From Chryseobacterium sp. 39-10 (GTDB lineage: Bacteria > Bacteroidota > Bacteroidia > Flavobacteriales > Weeksellaceae), in the NCBI GenBank assembly GCA_001898255.1, contig MKTK01000007.1, positions 33,177-97,176 on the forward strand: DNA of 64,000 nucleotides. Direction: 5' to 3'. Each line of letters begins with the position of its first letter. The first letter of the stretch is position 1. The translations under genes and the position numbers were made by a program. Positions 55,731-64,000 of the stretch are shown piece after piece. A model generated the notes under the pieces. It was given only the letters and a program-made list of their open reading frames with translations. It did not search any database and was not told where the DNA came from.

Positions 55731-55743
55731 AAAAAACAAAAAC

Positions 55744-55751
55744 TATATTTG
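55744..55751 (+). promoter_or_regulatory. -7 box (TATATTTG) of the symporter gene
   Basis: Exact TAnnTTTG 22 bp before the ATG. Confidence 0.6.
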
Positions 55752-55773
55752 CTCCACTTAAAAAAGATAGATT

Positions 55774-57225
55774 ATGAACCCAATTGTACTGTTGCTGATT
55801 ATTGTTGCTTATTTTGCGCTTTTGCTGTGGGTGGCTTACCGAACCGGAAAAGGCAGTAACAACGACAGTTTCTTCATTGGAAACCGAAAATCCAACTGGA
55901 TGCTGGTTGCCTTTGGCATGATAGGAACTTCGCTTTCGGGGGTTACTTTCGTATCGGTTCCAGGTGCTGTGGGTGCCGATCAATTTCATTATCTGCAAAT
56001 AACGATTGGCTATCTTATTGGTTATGTAGTCGTTGCTTATGTTTTGCTCCCACTTTATTACCGGCTGAAACTGACCTCTATTTATGGTTATCTGCAACAA
56101 CGACTGGGGCAAAGCTCGTACAAATCTGGCGCATGGATTTTTATTGTTTCGAGATTGGTAGGTGCAACGGCACGGCTTTACCTTGTGGTGAATATTTTGC
56201 AGATCTCTATTCTCGACAGTTTGGGTGTTCCGTTTCTTGTAACCACGCTGGTTATTTTGGCCATGATTATTCTCTACACATACGAAGGAGGCGTAAAAAC
56301 CATTGTTTGGACCGATACACTGCAAACAACCTGTATGCTTTTGGGGCTTATCATCTGCTCTGCCTACATGCTCAACCATCTGAATCTTGGCTTTTTTGAG
56401 AGTTTAAACGAAATGAACAAACTGGGCTACACCGAGGTTTTCAATACAGATGTCAACAGCAAGGCCTTTTTCTTTAAACAAGTTCTGGCAGGAGCTTTCA
56501 TCACCATTACTATGACGGGGATTGATCAGGAAATGATGCAAAAATCCCTATCGGTAACCAAATTGAAAGATTCACAAAAAAACATGGTTACTCTTGGATT
56601 TATTTTAGTGGGTGTTATTTCACTTTTCCTTTTTATGGGCGGGTTACTCCATCTTTATGGTACTACAGAACACGTGTCCAGTTCCGGCGACCAGCTTTTC
56701 CCCGATATTGCGTTGAACCACATGCCTCCGTTTATTTCCATTATTTTTATCATCGCATTAATTTCAGCCCTTTTCCCCTCTGCGGATGGTGCAATGACGG
56801 CACTCACGTCGTCGCTATGCATCGATGTTTTTGGACTGAACTACAAAAATATTTCGGAGCGCGATAAAGAAAAATTCAGAAAAAAAGTCCATTTAATTGT
56901 TGCTTTTGCATTTCTGGTGATGGTGGTTATTTTTAAACTGATCAACGATAATTCAATGATTGGCCTTATTCTGAAACTGGCAGGATTCACTTATGGACCG
57001 CTACTCGGCCTCTTTGCTTTCGGAATTTTCACCCGTTTTAAAGTGAAAGATAAACTGGTGCCTTACGTTTGTGTTGCAGCACCCCTTGTTTCCTTCTTTA
57101 TCGATAAATACCAGGAAAGTATTTTTGGTGATTTCAAAATTGGTTTAGAATTACTCATTATCAATGGTTTGCTCACCTTTTTTGGTTTATGGCTTATTCG
57201 CCAAGACCAATCGGAAAAGGCGTGA
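55774..57225 (+). CDS. Sodium:solute symporter family protein
   Basis: 483 residues and about 13 membrane helices of the LeuT-fold SSS family. SFFIGNRKSNWML and the first sodium-site region GTSLSGVTFVSVPGAVG (about residues 50-65) are typical; the later helices run to LLTFFGLWLIRQ. Substrate (sugar, amino acid, sialic acid or other) cannot be told; no catabolic operon is adjacent. It ends 69 bp before the transketolase genes. Confidence 0.88.
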   Translation: MNPIVLLLIIVAYFALLLWVAYRTGKGSNNDSFFIGNRKSNWMLVAFGMIGTSLSGVTFVSVPGAVGADQFHYLQITIGYLIGYVVVAYVLLPLYYRLKLTSIYGYLQQRLGQSSYKSGAWIFIVSRLVGATARLYLVVNILQISILDSLGVPFLVTTLVILAMIILYTYEGGVKTIVWTDTLQTTCMLLGLIICSAYMLNHLNLGFFESLNEMNKLGYTEVFNTDVNSKAFFFKQVLAGAFITITMTGIDQEMMQKSLSVTKLKDSQKNMVTLGFILVGVISLFLFMGGLLHLYGTTEHVSSSGDQLFPDIALNHMPPFISIIFIIALISALFPSADGAMTALTSSLCIDVFGLNYKNISERDKEKFRKKVHLIVAFAFLVMVVIFKLINDNSMIGLILKLAGFTYGPLLGLFAFGIFTRFKVKDKLVPYVCVAAPLVSFFIDKYQESIFGDFKIGLELLIINGLLTFFGLWLIRQDQSEKA

Positions 57226-57294
57226 TCTTGTAGAGCTTGAGATTTCCAAAACCGACAAAAAAAACGTAAATTCGCTCACAAATAAATCGACAAA

Positions 57295-58146
57295 ATGAGC
57301 AAATCTATTGAAGCGCTGAAATCTCTTGCCACACAAACCAGAAGAGATATTCTGCGAATGGTAAGTGCCGTGAATTCGGGGCATCCAGGCGGTAGCTTGG
57401 GCTGTACAGAATTTTTTACTGCACTCTATGGTAATGTGATGAATTACAAATTACCATTCACCATGGAAGGTAAAAATGAAGACCTTTTCTTCCTTTCCAA
57501 CGGTCATATTTCGCCCGTCTTCTACTCCACTTTGGCCAGAAACGGATTCTTCCCCATTTCAGAATTAGCTACCTTCAGAAAGCTAAATTCCAGATTGCAG
57601 GGGCACCCAACCACCCATGAAGGACTTCCCGGTGTTCGTGTAGCATCCGGATCTTTAGGGCAAGGACTTTCCGTTGCTATTGGTGCTGCACTGGGTAAAA
57701 AACTGGATGGCGATCAAAACCTGGTGTACATCCTCCAAGGTGATGGCGAATTGCAGGAAGGACAAAACTGGGAAGCATACATGTATGCCGCTGCAAAAAA
57801 AGTGGACAATATTATTTGCACCATCGATTACAACGGAAGGCAGATCGACGGCGACACCGATGATGTTTTGAGTTTAGGAGATCTTTATGCAAAATTAGAG
57901 GCATTTGGCTGGATTGTGTTGGAAGAGAAAAATGGAAACGATCTAGAAGCAGTCATCAGCATTTTGGAACGTGCAAAAGCCGAAACCGGAAACGGCAAAC
58001 CAGTAGTCATTATGCTCCATACAGAAATGGGTTGTGGCGTAGATTATATGGTTGGGTCGCATGCATGGCACGGAAAAGCACCGAATGCTGAGCAGCTTGA
58101 AAAAGGACTTGCCCAATTGCAACTGGACGAACTTAGCGACTATTAA
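57295..58146 (+). CDS. Transketolase, N-terminal subunit
   Basis: 283 residues. The first half of a split transketolase, which binds thiamine pyrophosphate: NSGHPGGSLG, LSNGHISPVFY, GSLGQGLSVAIGAA and the TPP motif GDGELQEGQNWEA (GDG...N). Works with the next gene in the non-oxidative pentose-phosphate pathway. Separate N and C subunits are common in Bacteroidota and archaea. Intergenic gap to the next gene is 32 bp. Confidence 0.95.
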   Translation: MSKSIEALKSLATQTRRDILRMVSAVNSGHPGGSLGCTEFFTALYGNVMNYKLPFTMEGKNEDLFFLSNGHISPVFYSTLARNGFFPISELATFRKLNSRLQGHPTTHEGLPGVRVASGSLGQGLSVAIGAALGKKLDGDQNLVYILQGDGELQEGQNWEAYMYAAAKKVDNIICTIDYNGRQIDGDTDDVLSLGDLYAKLEAFGWIVLEEKNGNDLEAVISILERAKAETGNGKPVVIMLHTEMGCGVDYMVGSHAWHGKAPNAEQLEKGLAQLQLDELSDY

Positions 58147-58178
58147 TCTTCAGCACATCAACCTTCAATAAAGAAAAA

Positions 58179-59126
58179 ATGAAATTTACATACACTGAAA
58201 AAAAAGATACCCGAAGTGGCTTTGGAGCCGGGCTTGCCGAACTTGCTGATAAAAACCCCAATGTAGTTGCCCTTTGTGCGGACCTTATCGGTTCCCTGAA
58301 AATGGAAAAATTCATTGAGAAAGCACCGGAACGTTTCTTCCAAACCGGAATTGCAGAAGCCAACATGATGGGTATTGCAGCCGGACTTACCATTAACGGA
58401 AAAATTCCTTTTACCGGAACATTTGCCGAATTTTCGACGGCAAGAGTTTATGACCAAATTCGGCAAAGCATTGCCTATTCCGGTAAAAACGTAAAAATTT
58501 GTGCTTCGCATGCCGGATTAACTTTAGGAGAAGATGGCGCAACACACCAAACCCTTGAAGATATTGGATTGATGAAAATGCTTCCGGGAATGGTAGTCAT
58601 TAACACGTGCGATTACAACCAGACCAAGGCCGCAACTTTGGCCATTGCCGATTATGAAGGGCCCGTTTATCTGCGTTTTGGAAGACCTGTTTTACCAGTA
58701 TTCATTCCGGAAGATATGCCGTTTGAAATCGGAAAAGGAATTCTGCTCCAAGAAGGTAAAGATGTTACCATCGTAGCTACCGGCCATTTGGTTTGGGAAT
58801 CTTTACTTGCTGCAGACGAACTGGAAAAAGAAGGCATTTCCTGTGAAATCATCAACATCCACACCATTAAACCGCTGGATGAAGAAATCATCCTGAAGTC
58901 AGTGGAAAAAACAGGTCTTTTGGTTACTGCTGAAGAGCATAACTATTTGGGCGGGTTAGGTGAATCTATTGCCGGAATGCTGGCACAGAAAAGACCTACA
59001 AAACAAGAATTTGTGGCTGTTCATGACAGCTTCGGGGAATCGGGGACACCAGAAGAACTGATGCACAAGTACAAAATTGATTCTGTAGCAGTGATAAAAG
59101 CTGTGAAGAAAATTCTAGGAAAATAA
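58179..59126 (+). CDS. Transketolase, C-terminal subunit
   Basis: 315 residues, the pyrimidine-binding and C-terminal domains. GIAEANMMGIAAGL holds the catalytic Glu that contacts the TPP pyrimidine; FAEFSTARVYDQIRQSIAY and the LGEDGATHQ block follow; the Rossmann-like C-terminal domain starts near 185. Forms the active enzyme with the upstream subunit; cotranscribed with it. 1-deoxyxylulose-phosphate synthase is excluded by lack of its own motifs and the two-subunit layout. Confidence 0.95.
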   Translation: MKFTYTEKKDTRSGFGAGLAELADKNPNVVALCADLIGSLKMEKFIEKAPERFFQTGIAEANMMGIAAGLTINGKIPFTGTFAEFSTARVYDQIRQSIAYSGKNVKICASHAGLTLGEDGATHQTLEDIGLMKMLPGMVVINTCDYNQTKAATLAIADYEGPVYLRFGRPVLPVFIPEDMPFEIGKGILLQEGKDVTIVATGHLVWESLLAADELEKEGISCEIINIHTIKPLDEEIILKSVEKTGLLVTAEEHNYLGGLGESIAGMLAQKRPTKQEFVAVHDSFGESGTPEELMHKYKIDSVAVIKAVKKILGK

Positions 59127-59158
59127 CATAGCATTAATAAATTGCTATTGAGGATAAG

Positions 59159-59190
59159 AAACGAGCGTGAGAAACGCTCGTTTTTCTTTT
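59159..59190 (+). terminator. Terminator after the transketolase genes
   Basis: Perfect 9-bp stem AAACGAGCG/CGCTCGTTT with a 7-base loop and further T residues. Confidence 0.9.
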
Positions 59191-59225
59191 GCAAGACGAC
59201 TGTACTTTGGATGATGAGTTTACCG

Positions 59226-59260
59226 ACAAAAAAACCGCAACAATGGCATTTGTCGCGGTT
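59226..59260 (-). terminator. Terminator of the ric gene
   Basis: AACCGCAACAA pairs with TTGTCGCGGTT (one G-T wobble in RNA); seven T follow on the minus strand. Confidence 0.85.
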
Positions 59261-59281
59261 AAAAAAAAACAAGGATATAAT

Positions 59282-60001
59282 TTAAGCAAGCGCTTTCTCC
59301 AAGGCAATTGCTCCGGGAAAAAGAATATTGTTTTCAAGATGAATATGCTTATGCAGATCGTTCTGGAAATCCTCCAGCATTTTATATGTCACCTGATACG
59401 TTCTGCACGCATCTGCAGGAACATGGTAATCGTTGGTTAGTTCCGCGATCTTGGCAAAACGCTCTCCTTCTACCGAATGCTCATCCTTCATCATTTCTAC
59501 CGGATTTTCTACGGTATCAAAACCATCAAATGTAATTTTTTCGCCTTTTCGTTGCGCTTCCACCATTTTTCTGATGAACGGAAACAAGATGGTTTCTTCC
59601 TTTTTAAGATGTGCTCCTAAATCGGCTGCACTTTCCTGAAAAAGTTCACTAATTTGAAAAAGTTCAGGATGATTATCTCCATGCACTTTGCATAATTTTA
59701 CAAGAAAAGGAATCAACGCTGCTGTTTTTTCCTCCACATAGCGGTGATGGGTTTTCTCGATGTAATCAGCAAGTAAATCCAGTGGCCACGTGGTAAAATC
59801 AATCTCGGAAGTGCTGGCTGCTTTGCGTACGTTCTCTAAATCGCGATAGACATCTTCTGCACTAACCTGTTTCTTCTCCACCGCTTCCTCGATGGTTCTG
59901 CCGCCTTTACAACAAAAATCGATATGGTATTTTTTAAAGACTTCTGCGGTTCGGAAATCTTCTGCAACATAATCTCCAATCGTCCTTTCTACGGTTTGCA
60001 T
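59282..60001 (-). CDS. ric: Iron-sulfur cluster repair di-iron protein (Ric/YtfE/ScdA)
   Basis: 239 residues from the ATG at 60001 (MQTVERTIGDYV). An ScdA N-terminal domain with FCCKGG (Cys30, Cys31) is followed by a hemerythrin-like di-iron domain with its histidines and acids in KTHHRYVEEK, HGDNHPEL, HLKKEETILFPF, DEHSVEGE and HIHLENNILFPG. It repairs iron-sulfur clusters damaged by nitric oxide or peroxide. Downstream of an Rrf2 regulator on the same strand, with a separate promoter. Confidence 0.94.
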   Translation of the reverse strand: MQTVERTIGDYVAEDFRTAEVFKKYHIDFCCKGGRTIEEAVEKKQVSAEDVYRDLENVRKAASTSEIDFTTWPLDLLADYIEKTHHRYVEEKTAALIPFLVKLCKVHGDNHPELFQISELFQESAADLGAHLKKEETILFPFIRKMVEAQRKGEKITFDGFDTVENPVEMMKDEHSVEGERFAKIAELTNDYHVPADACRTYQVTYKMLEDFQNDLHKHIHLENNILFPGAIALEKALA

Positions 60002-60027
60002 TTTACTATTTTTAAATATTAACACCA

Positions 60028-60035
60028 CAAAGATA
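60028..60035 (-). promoter_or_regulatory. -7 box (TATCTTTG) of ric
   Basis: Exact TAnnTTTG 26 bp before the ATG, in the 84-bp gap between the Rrf2 gene and ric. Confidence 0.55.
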
Positions 60036-60085
60036 GTACTTTATTTTAATTCGGACTATTTTATCCTGTTTAATTTTAAAAATTT

Positions 60086-60517
60086 TTATTTCAGCCAAGC
60101 CAGTCCATTTTCGGTTTTCAGTGCCAAATCATAAAACGAATACTTTCGAACCATATTCAAAAGATTCTCGCGAACAATGCTAAAATCATGATGAACCGGG
60201 CAAGGATTGTTACCTGAACATTGATGCAATCCCAGTCCACACTTCACGAAGACACCGTCTCCATCTATGAGCAAAATTAGATCATAAACTCTGGTCGATT
60301 TTTGCGTTTTCTCATCAAAATGAAAACCACCTTGTTTTCCCCGTACCGACTGCAAAATACGGGCACGACAAAGCTCCTGCAAAATTTTTGCGGTAAAAGC
60401 CACCGGTGCATCCACCGATTGGGCCACTTCTTTTACATTGACTCGTTTGTTTTGCAAACTTTGCTGAGCAATGTACACTGCTGATTTAATGGCGTATTCG
60501 CAAGCTTTGGAAAACAT
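60086..60517 (-). CDS. Rrf2-family regulator (NsrR/IscR-like)
   Basis: 143 residues. Winged helix-turn-helix at the N-terminus (residues ~1-65) and three cysteines in the [Fe-S] ligand region, Cys93, Cys100 and Cys106, with His109 near the IscR histidine position. The spacing (C-x6-C-x5-C) is close to NsrR/IscR, so it may hold a 2Fe-2S or 4Fe-4S cluster and sense NO. Located between a small membrane protein gene and ric, whose expression it likely controls. NsrR identity is probable but not certain. Confidence 0.88.
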   Translation of the reverse strand: MFSKACEYAIKSAVYIAQQSLQNKRVNVKEVAQSVDAPVAFTAKILQELCRARILQSVRGKQGGFHFDEKTQKSTRVYDLILLIDGDGVFVKCGLGLHQCSGNNPCPVHHDFSIVRENLLNMVRKYSFYDLALKTENGLAWLK

Positions 60518-60519
60518 CT

Positions 60520-60894
60520 TTACTTAAAAAACTGATATTTCGGAATAATCGCGAGCAACCCAACCCCAATGTAAAGAAACATATTGGTAACGTCGGTATA
60601 CAGGAAAGTGCTCAGGAAATAGTTATGACAAAGGAAATGGGCAAGAACAGCTATTGGAAAAAGAAACACACCCAATTTACGATAAAAAAAGATCAGCACC
60701 AAACCGACGATCATCAGTACATCAACCAAAAAGATAAGATAAAAATACGACAGCGGAATATTTACATCGGTATGTTGGGCAAACTCATCACTGTCGATGC
60801 CTATACCCATCAACGTAAAAAATAACAGCGCGCATAACGACAAAACAAAGCCCCAGTCTTTCCTCGGACTTTCGTTGGCAAATTCATTAATCAT
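60520..60894 (-). CDS. Small four-helix membrane protein of unknown function
   Basis: 124 residues with about four membrane helices (roughly 15-35, 48-68, 72-92, 98-118) and short loops. No cofactor motif except two histidines in LAHFLCHN. It ends 2 bp before the Rrf2 gene starts, so the two are probably cotranscribed, which ties it to the NO/iron-sulfur stress module. Not recognised beyond that. Confidence 0.65.
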   Translation of the reverse strand: MINEFANESPRKDWGFVLSLCALLFFTLMGIGIDSDEFAQHTDVNIPLSYFYLIFLVDVLMIVGLVLIFFYRKLGVFLFPIAVLAHFLCHNYFLSTFLYTDVTNMFLYIGVGLLAIIPKYQFFK

Positions 60895-60904
60895 AGGTGT
60901 AAAA

Positions 60905-60940
60905 TTAAAAAACTTTTGAATTGCTCCAAAAGTTTTTTTT
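60905..60940 (-). terminator. Terminator of the Lrp gene
   Basis: Perfect 12-bp stem AAAAAACTTTTG/CAAAAGTTTTTT; T run on both strands. Confidence 0.85.
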
Positions 60941-60960
60941 GTTCGGGTAGAGGACTTCGA

Positions 60961-61431
60961 CTAGATAATAACCGCGTCGATGAGTCTGTTTTTATCAGAC
61001 AGAAACTCTACCATTGAAATCATACTTTCAGTTCTCATCACGTCCTGAATATCATCGATCTGATATATAATTCGTTTCGCATCTTCCGTATTTTTCGCTC
61101 TTACTTTACAAAAGATATTGTACTTACCGGAAATTACGCTAGCTTCGATCACATTTGGAATTGTTGAAAGCTCCTTCAGCACATCCTGCGTCCGGTTGGA
61201 CTTGGTTAAAAGAATACCGATAAAAGCAGTAAAATGATAATCCAATTTACCATAATCGATATTGAGCGATGATCCCAAAATAATTCCGGCATCTTCCATT
61301 TTTTTTACTCTTACGTGGATGGTTCCCGCAGAAACGTCCATTTGCTTCGCAATTTCAGTAAAAGGCATTCTGGTATTTTCAACCAGGAAGTCTAAGATTT
61401 TCTTATCTATGTCGTCGAGTTGATAGTTCAT
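60961..61431 (-). CDS. Lrp/AsnC family transcriptional regulator
   Basis: 156 residues. N-terminal helix-turn-helix (DIDKKILDFLVENTRMPF then VSAGTIHVRVKKMEDAGII), C-terminal RAM domain (~70-145). Such proteins respond to amino acids as dimers or octamers. Target and ligand unknown. It lies between the tamB-like gene and its own terminator with its own promoter, so it is monocistronic. Confidence 0.93.
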   Translation of the reverse strand: MNYQLDDIDKKILDFLVENTRMPFTEIAKQMDVSAGTIHVRVKKMEDAGIILGSSLNIDYGKLDYHFTAFIGILLTKSNRTQDVLKELSTIPNVIEASVISGKYNIFCKVRAKNTEDAKRIIYQIDDIQDVMRTESMISMVEFLSDKNRLIDAVII

Positions 61432-61475
61432 TTTATATTTTTTATAAATTTAATAACATTACATGAATATTTATG

Positions 61476-61483
61476 CAAATTTA
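61476..61483 (-). promoter_or_regulatory. -7 box (TAAATTTG) of the Lrp gene
   Basis: Exact TAnnTTTG on the minus strand, 44 bp before the ATG. Confidence 0.5.
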
Positions 61484-61563
61484 CAAAAAACAGATAAAAC
61501 ATAAAAATTCAGATCAAATATTAACAATCTTTAACTTAGATTTTATGTTTTGGATAATAATTC

Positions 61564-63975
61564 TTATTTTATTGTATCTTTTTTCGCCGAATCTCTCATG
61601 TTTTCAACAGCGTCGCTTTGCTTATTTTTTTTCTTTCGCTTAAAGATAGTATTAAAACTTTTACGGTAAACAACACCCAATCCATACGTTTGGTTGGCGC
61701 CTGCGTTCCCTGCGCCGGCTCCAATTAAACCAATATTTGATGGCTTCGAGTAAGCACGTAGCAACCTGGAGCCATCGTTCTGCCGAGACCAGTCGTACTC
61801 TACAATACCTTCTGCCGACAAATAACTGCTGTTGGCGTTCTCCGTTTTGGAAATTGGAACTCCCATTCCTGTTTTGATTTTAACCTTGGGCGACAAAGCA
61901 AAACTCACGCTTGCATTCGCCCTTGCTCCTGTGTTGGAATTGGTATCTCCTTTTAGGTAATTCAAATCGACTTGAAACTCATTGCTAATCGTATTCAGCA
62001 CCGAGCCCAACTGTTTAAAAAGCATGTTGTAACCGGAAGATTCCAGGGTACTTCCCAGATTCAGGTCAAAACCGGCATTGCTGATATTAAAGCTGCTCAG
62101 TACCAATACAGAACCGAACTGAACCACTTTTTCATCTTCGTTGCTCATTCTCTCTGCCAGTGTCTCCTTTACACTGCTGGAAACGTCCTGCGCCGAAACT
62201 CCAAGTTCGATTTTAGGATTGATCAGGGTTTGCGTTATTTTGGTACTCAGCAATACATTAATGGGTTGCAGACTTCCCATGTTTAAATATTGCCCGGCAT
62301 TGGTAACGGTTCTCAGATAGGTGGCGTCAATATCCAAATCCGGCGACATTGCGTCACCATCCCATCGAATACTGCTTCCCTTGGTGATGTGGAATGTACG
62401 ATCCAGAATAGCTTTAGATACAAAAGTTCCGTTATCCACAAAATAATTGCCCACCATCGAGATAGCGCCCGAACGGCTCATCTGGAAACGCAGTCTATCA
62501 GCATTACCTCGAACCGTAATATCACCGATATCTTTCCCTACCAATACATTAACTGTTGTTCCGCGATCCAACGAAAGCGTGAAATCAATGTCCATATTAG
62601 CGCTGGTTTTCTTCTTTTCTTCAATGGAAATAGCACCGGCTTTATCTTGTTTCAGGAAGCGTAACATCTTAAACTCTTCTACATTGGAGGTAGAATTTGA
62701 ATTAAAAGTAAAAACAGAATTATTGAGCGCTTTCATTTCTGGTGTGGAAATATTGAGTGCTGATACAGGACCATCCACATACAGCGTTCCATTGCCATAA
62801 ATCCTTCCCCAGAAAAGATCCTGATCTTTTTGAGTGGAATTGAGCAACATCAGGTTATCGGCTCTCATTACAAGGTTAACGCCCATCGAAGAAAGGGTAT
62901 CAAACTGAATCATCCCGGAAATAGATCCTTTAGAATTGCTTCTTCCGTCCTTCACCCCAATATCATTGAGAATGGCCAAACCTTTTGAAAGGGAGATAAC
63001 CGTGTCATCAAATGAATAATCGACCCCGGTGAAGTTGAGTTTCATCCCAAACTGTTTAAGTGCAATGTCGCCACTATAATCTACATCACTCAATTTACCG
63101 GCAATTTTCAAATCACCAGAGGCCTTTCCTCGCAGATTCCCAAAAATTCCTTTTACAAATTCCTGGGCAAAAGCAAGATCAAAATCTCTCATTTCCGTTG
63201 TTAAATCAAGTGTAGGTGAAGACGTATTATTATTGATGGTGCCTTTTAAATGCAAATTATTCTCACCAATAATTCCAGCTTCCGTCACCCTCACATCCAA
63301 ATCGAAGACATTCGGAGTTCCACTGTTTTTAGCAGAAATCAGTACATTTCCCATTGATTTTCCATTCATCAGGATATCATTAATCTGCATATCGATTACC
63401 GGTTCCAGGTTATTTTTATTCATCACAACATTAAAGGTACCGTTCGCAGTCCCTTTGATATCCATGCTGTTTTCGTTGCTCACCAAAGCGAGCACCTTGG
63501 CAATATCCAAATTTTTAACTTCTCCGTCTGCTGAAAAATCTTTACCCGATTTGAAGACAGACTGCCTCAAAAAGAGTTCACTGGAATCGGAGTAAACACG
63601 CAGATTACGAATTACAAAATCGCCGGTCTTCTTACGGTAGGTAATCGAGTGATCCAGCTGGGCATCAGTATCAATAGACCATGCAACGTTATTGAACTTG
63701 ATGGTGGTAGGTTCAAAACGGAAGACATAATCACCCGCAGCGTTCGTACTTTGATTAAGGTTGATGGCATATTCTTTCATCTTTTCGTTCGCTTCATCAT
63801 CCGGCGAACCATGTTTGAAATTGGCCGCAATATGCAACACCTGGTTATTTTCGTTTCTTCCACTGAGAGTAAGGTCTTTCAAAACATTCTTACTGAACTC
63901 AGCCCTATCGATTTTCGCAAAAATTTGCTCCTCAAGGTTGGCGGTATTGATACGAACCAACAGATTATCAACCAT
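61564..63975 (-). CDS. TamB-type translocation/assembly protein, C-terminal part, possibly interrupted
   Basis: 803 residues matching the C-terminal half of Bacteroidota TamB/AsmA-like proteins, which span the periplasm as a hydrophobic beta-groove and help insert outer-membrane proteins or move lipids. Repeated amphipathic beta strands run throughout; the DUF490/TamB C-terminal domain is in the last ~400 residues (for example MSPDLDIDATYLRTV, LNPKIELG-like TLINPKIELG) and a barrel-like end follows. TamB proteins are normally about 1400-1700 residues with an N-terminal signal anchor, which is missing. The first ATG is at 63975 and an in-frame TAA lies at 63985-63987; the four codons beyond are open to the edge. 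This may be the remains of a longer gene broken by one nonsense codon. Confidence 0.72.
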   Translation of the reverse strand: MVDNLLVRINTANLEEQIFAKIDRAEFSKNVLKDLTLSGRNENNQVLHIAANFKHGSPDDEANEKMKEYAINLNQSTNAAGDYVFRFEPTTIKFNNVAWSIDTDAQLDHSITYRKKTGDFVIRNLRVYSDSSELFLRQSVFKSGKDFSADGEVKNLDIAKVLALVSNENSMDIKGTANGTFNVVMNKNNLEPVIDMQINDILMNGKSMGNVLISAKNSGTPNVFDLDVRVTEAGIIGENNLHLKGTINNNTSSPTLDLTTEMRDFDLAFAQEFVKGIFGNLRGKASGDLKIAGKLSDVDYSGDIALKQFGMKLNFTGVDYSFDDTVISLSKGLAILNDIGVKDGRSNSKGSISGMIQFDTLSSMGVNLVMRADNLMLLNSTQKDQDLFWGRIYGNGTLYVDGPVSALNISTPEMKALNNSVFTFNSNSTSNVEEFKMLRFLKQDKAGAISIEEKKKTSANMDIDFTLSLDRGTTVNVLVGKDIGDITVRGNADRLRFQMSRSGAISMVGNYFVDNGTFVSKAILDRTFHITKGSSIRWDGDAMSPDLDIDATYLRTVTNAGQYLNMGSLQPINVLLSTKITQTLINPKIELGVSAQDVSSSVKETLAERMSNEDEKVVQFGSVLVLSSFNISNAGFDLNLGSTLESSGYNMLFKQLGSVLNTISNEFQVDLNYLKGDTNSNTGARANASVSFALSPKVKIKTGMGVPISKTENANSSYLSAEGIVEYDWSRQNDGSRLLRAYSKPSNIGLIGAGAGNAGANQTYGLGVVYRKSFNTIFKRKKKNKQSDAVENMRDSAKKDTIK

Positions 63976-64000
63976 GGCACTATCTTAAGTCACCGCATCG

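Overview
The window is about 64 kb of chromosome from a low-GC member of the Bacteroidota, class Flavobacteriia, most like the Chryseobacterium/Kaistella group. The evidence is the Bacteroidota promoter box TAnnTTTG in front of many genes, the near absence of Shine-Dalgarno sites, several type IX secretion (T9SS) cargo proteins with C-terminal sorting domains, the T9SS regulator PorX, a fused lpxC-fabZ gene, a split transketolase and many family-specific domains (DUF4290, DUF4230, DUF6952, NamZ). Most of the window is ordinary housekeeping sequence. No rRNA, tRNA, CRISPR array, prophage or integrative element was seen.

Layout. 1-9.7 kb: end of pfkA, gapA, a DUF2236 oxygenase-like gene, two secreted T9SS proteins (one a GH13 amylase-like enzyme), a DUF4230 protein, aqpZ and a LuxE/PaaK-like gene. 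9.7-10.4 kb: a small accessory patch with a ~100-bp tandem repeat and a GxxExxY (PD-(D/E)XK-like) gene bounded by inverted copies of one short motif. 10.4-15.3 kb: lpxH, queD, a GC-rich structured element, then the glyoxylate-shunt genes aceA and aceB. 15.3-19.6 kb: a RamB/ScfR-like regulator divergent from aceB, with inverted-repeat operator candidates between them, then comF, upp and der. 19.7-20.5 kb: a Y1 (IS200/RAYT-like) transposase gene with matching REP-like hairpins on both sides. 20.5-25.9 kb: murA (with Asp in place of the usual catalytic Cys), DUF4290, a DCC/haem-binding pair, the ahpC-thioredoxin-DUF6952 operon, a GNAT and a small secreted protein. 26-31 kb: uvrA and fhs, divergent. 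31-37.7 kb: a long leftward lipid A/translation/TCA run: lpxD, lpxC-fabZ, lpxA, efp, a second lpxD-like gene, sucD and an outer-membrane beta-barrel gene. 37.7-43.8 kb: an HD phosphohydrolase, porX, xth, rlpA and rimO. 43.9-52.9 kb: three T9SS cargo genes and a 1077-residue outer-membrane-type protein. 53-64 kb: namZ divergent from an ABC permease, a sodium:solute symporter, split transketolase, an NO/iron-sulfur repair module (ric, Rrf2 regulator, membrane protein), an Lrp regulator and the C-terminal half of a tamB-like gene with a stop codon just upstream of its first ATG.

How the genes fit together. Envelope building is the main theme: lipid A synthesis (lpxH, lpxD, lpxC-fabZ, lpxA), peptidoglycan (murA, rlpA, namZ), outer-membrane assembly (tamB) and type IX secretion (porX and its cargo). 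Central carbon metabolism (pfkA, gapA, aceA, aceB, sucD, transketolase, fhs) and oxidative or nitrosative stress (ahpC, thioredoxin, ric, Rrf2) make up much of the rest. I see no clearly new multi-gene system. The best candidates for a second look are the GxxExxY cassette, the transposase/REP unit, the regulator-operator pair at the glyoxylate genes, the Cys-to-Asp MurA with its coupled DUF4290 gene, two GC-rich structured intergenic elements, and the interrupted tamB reading frame at the right edge.
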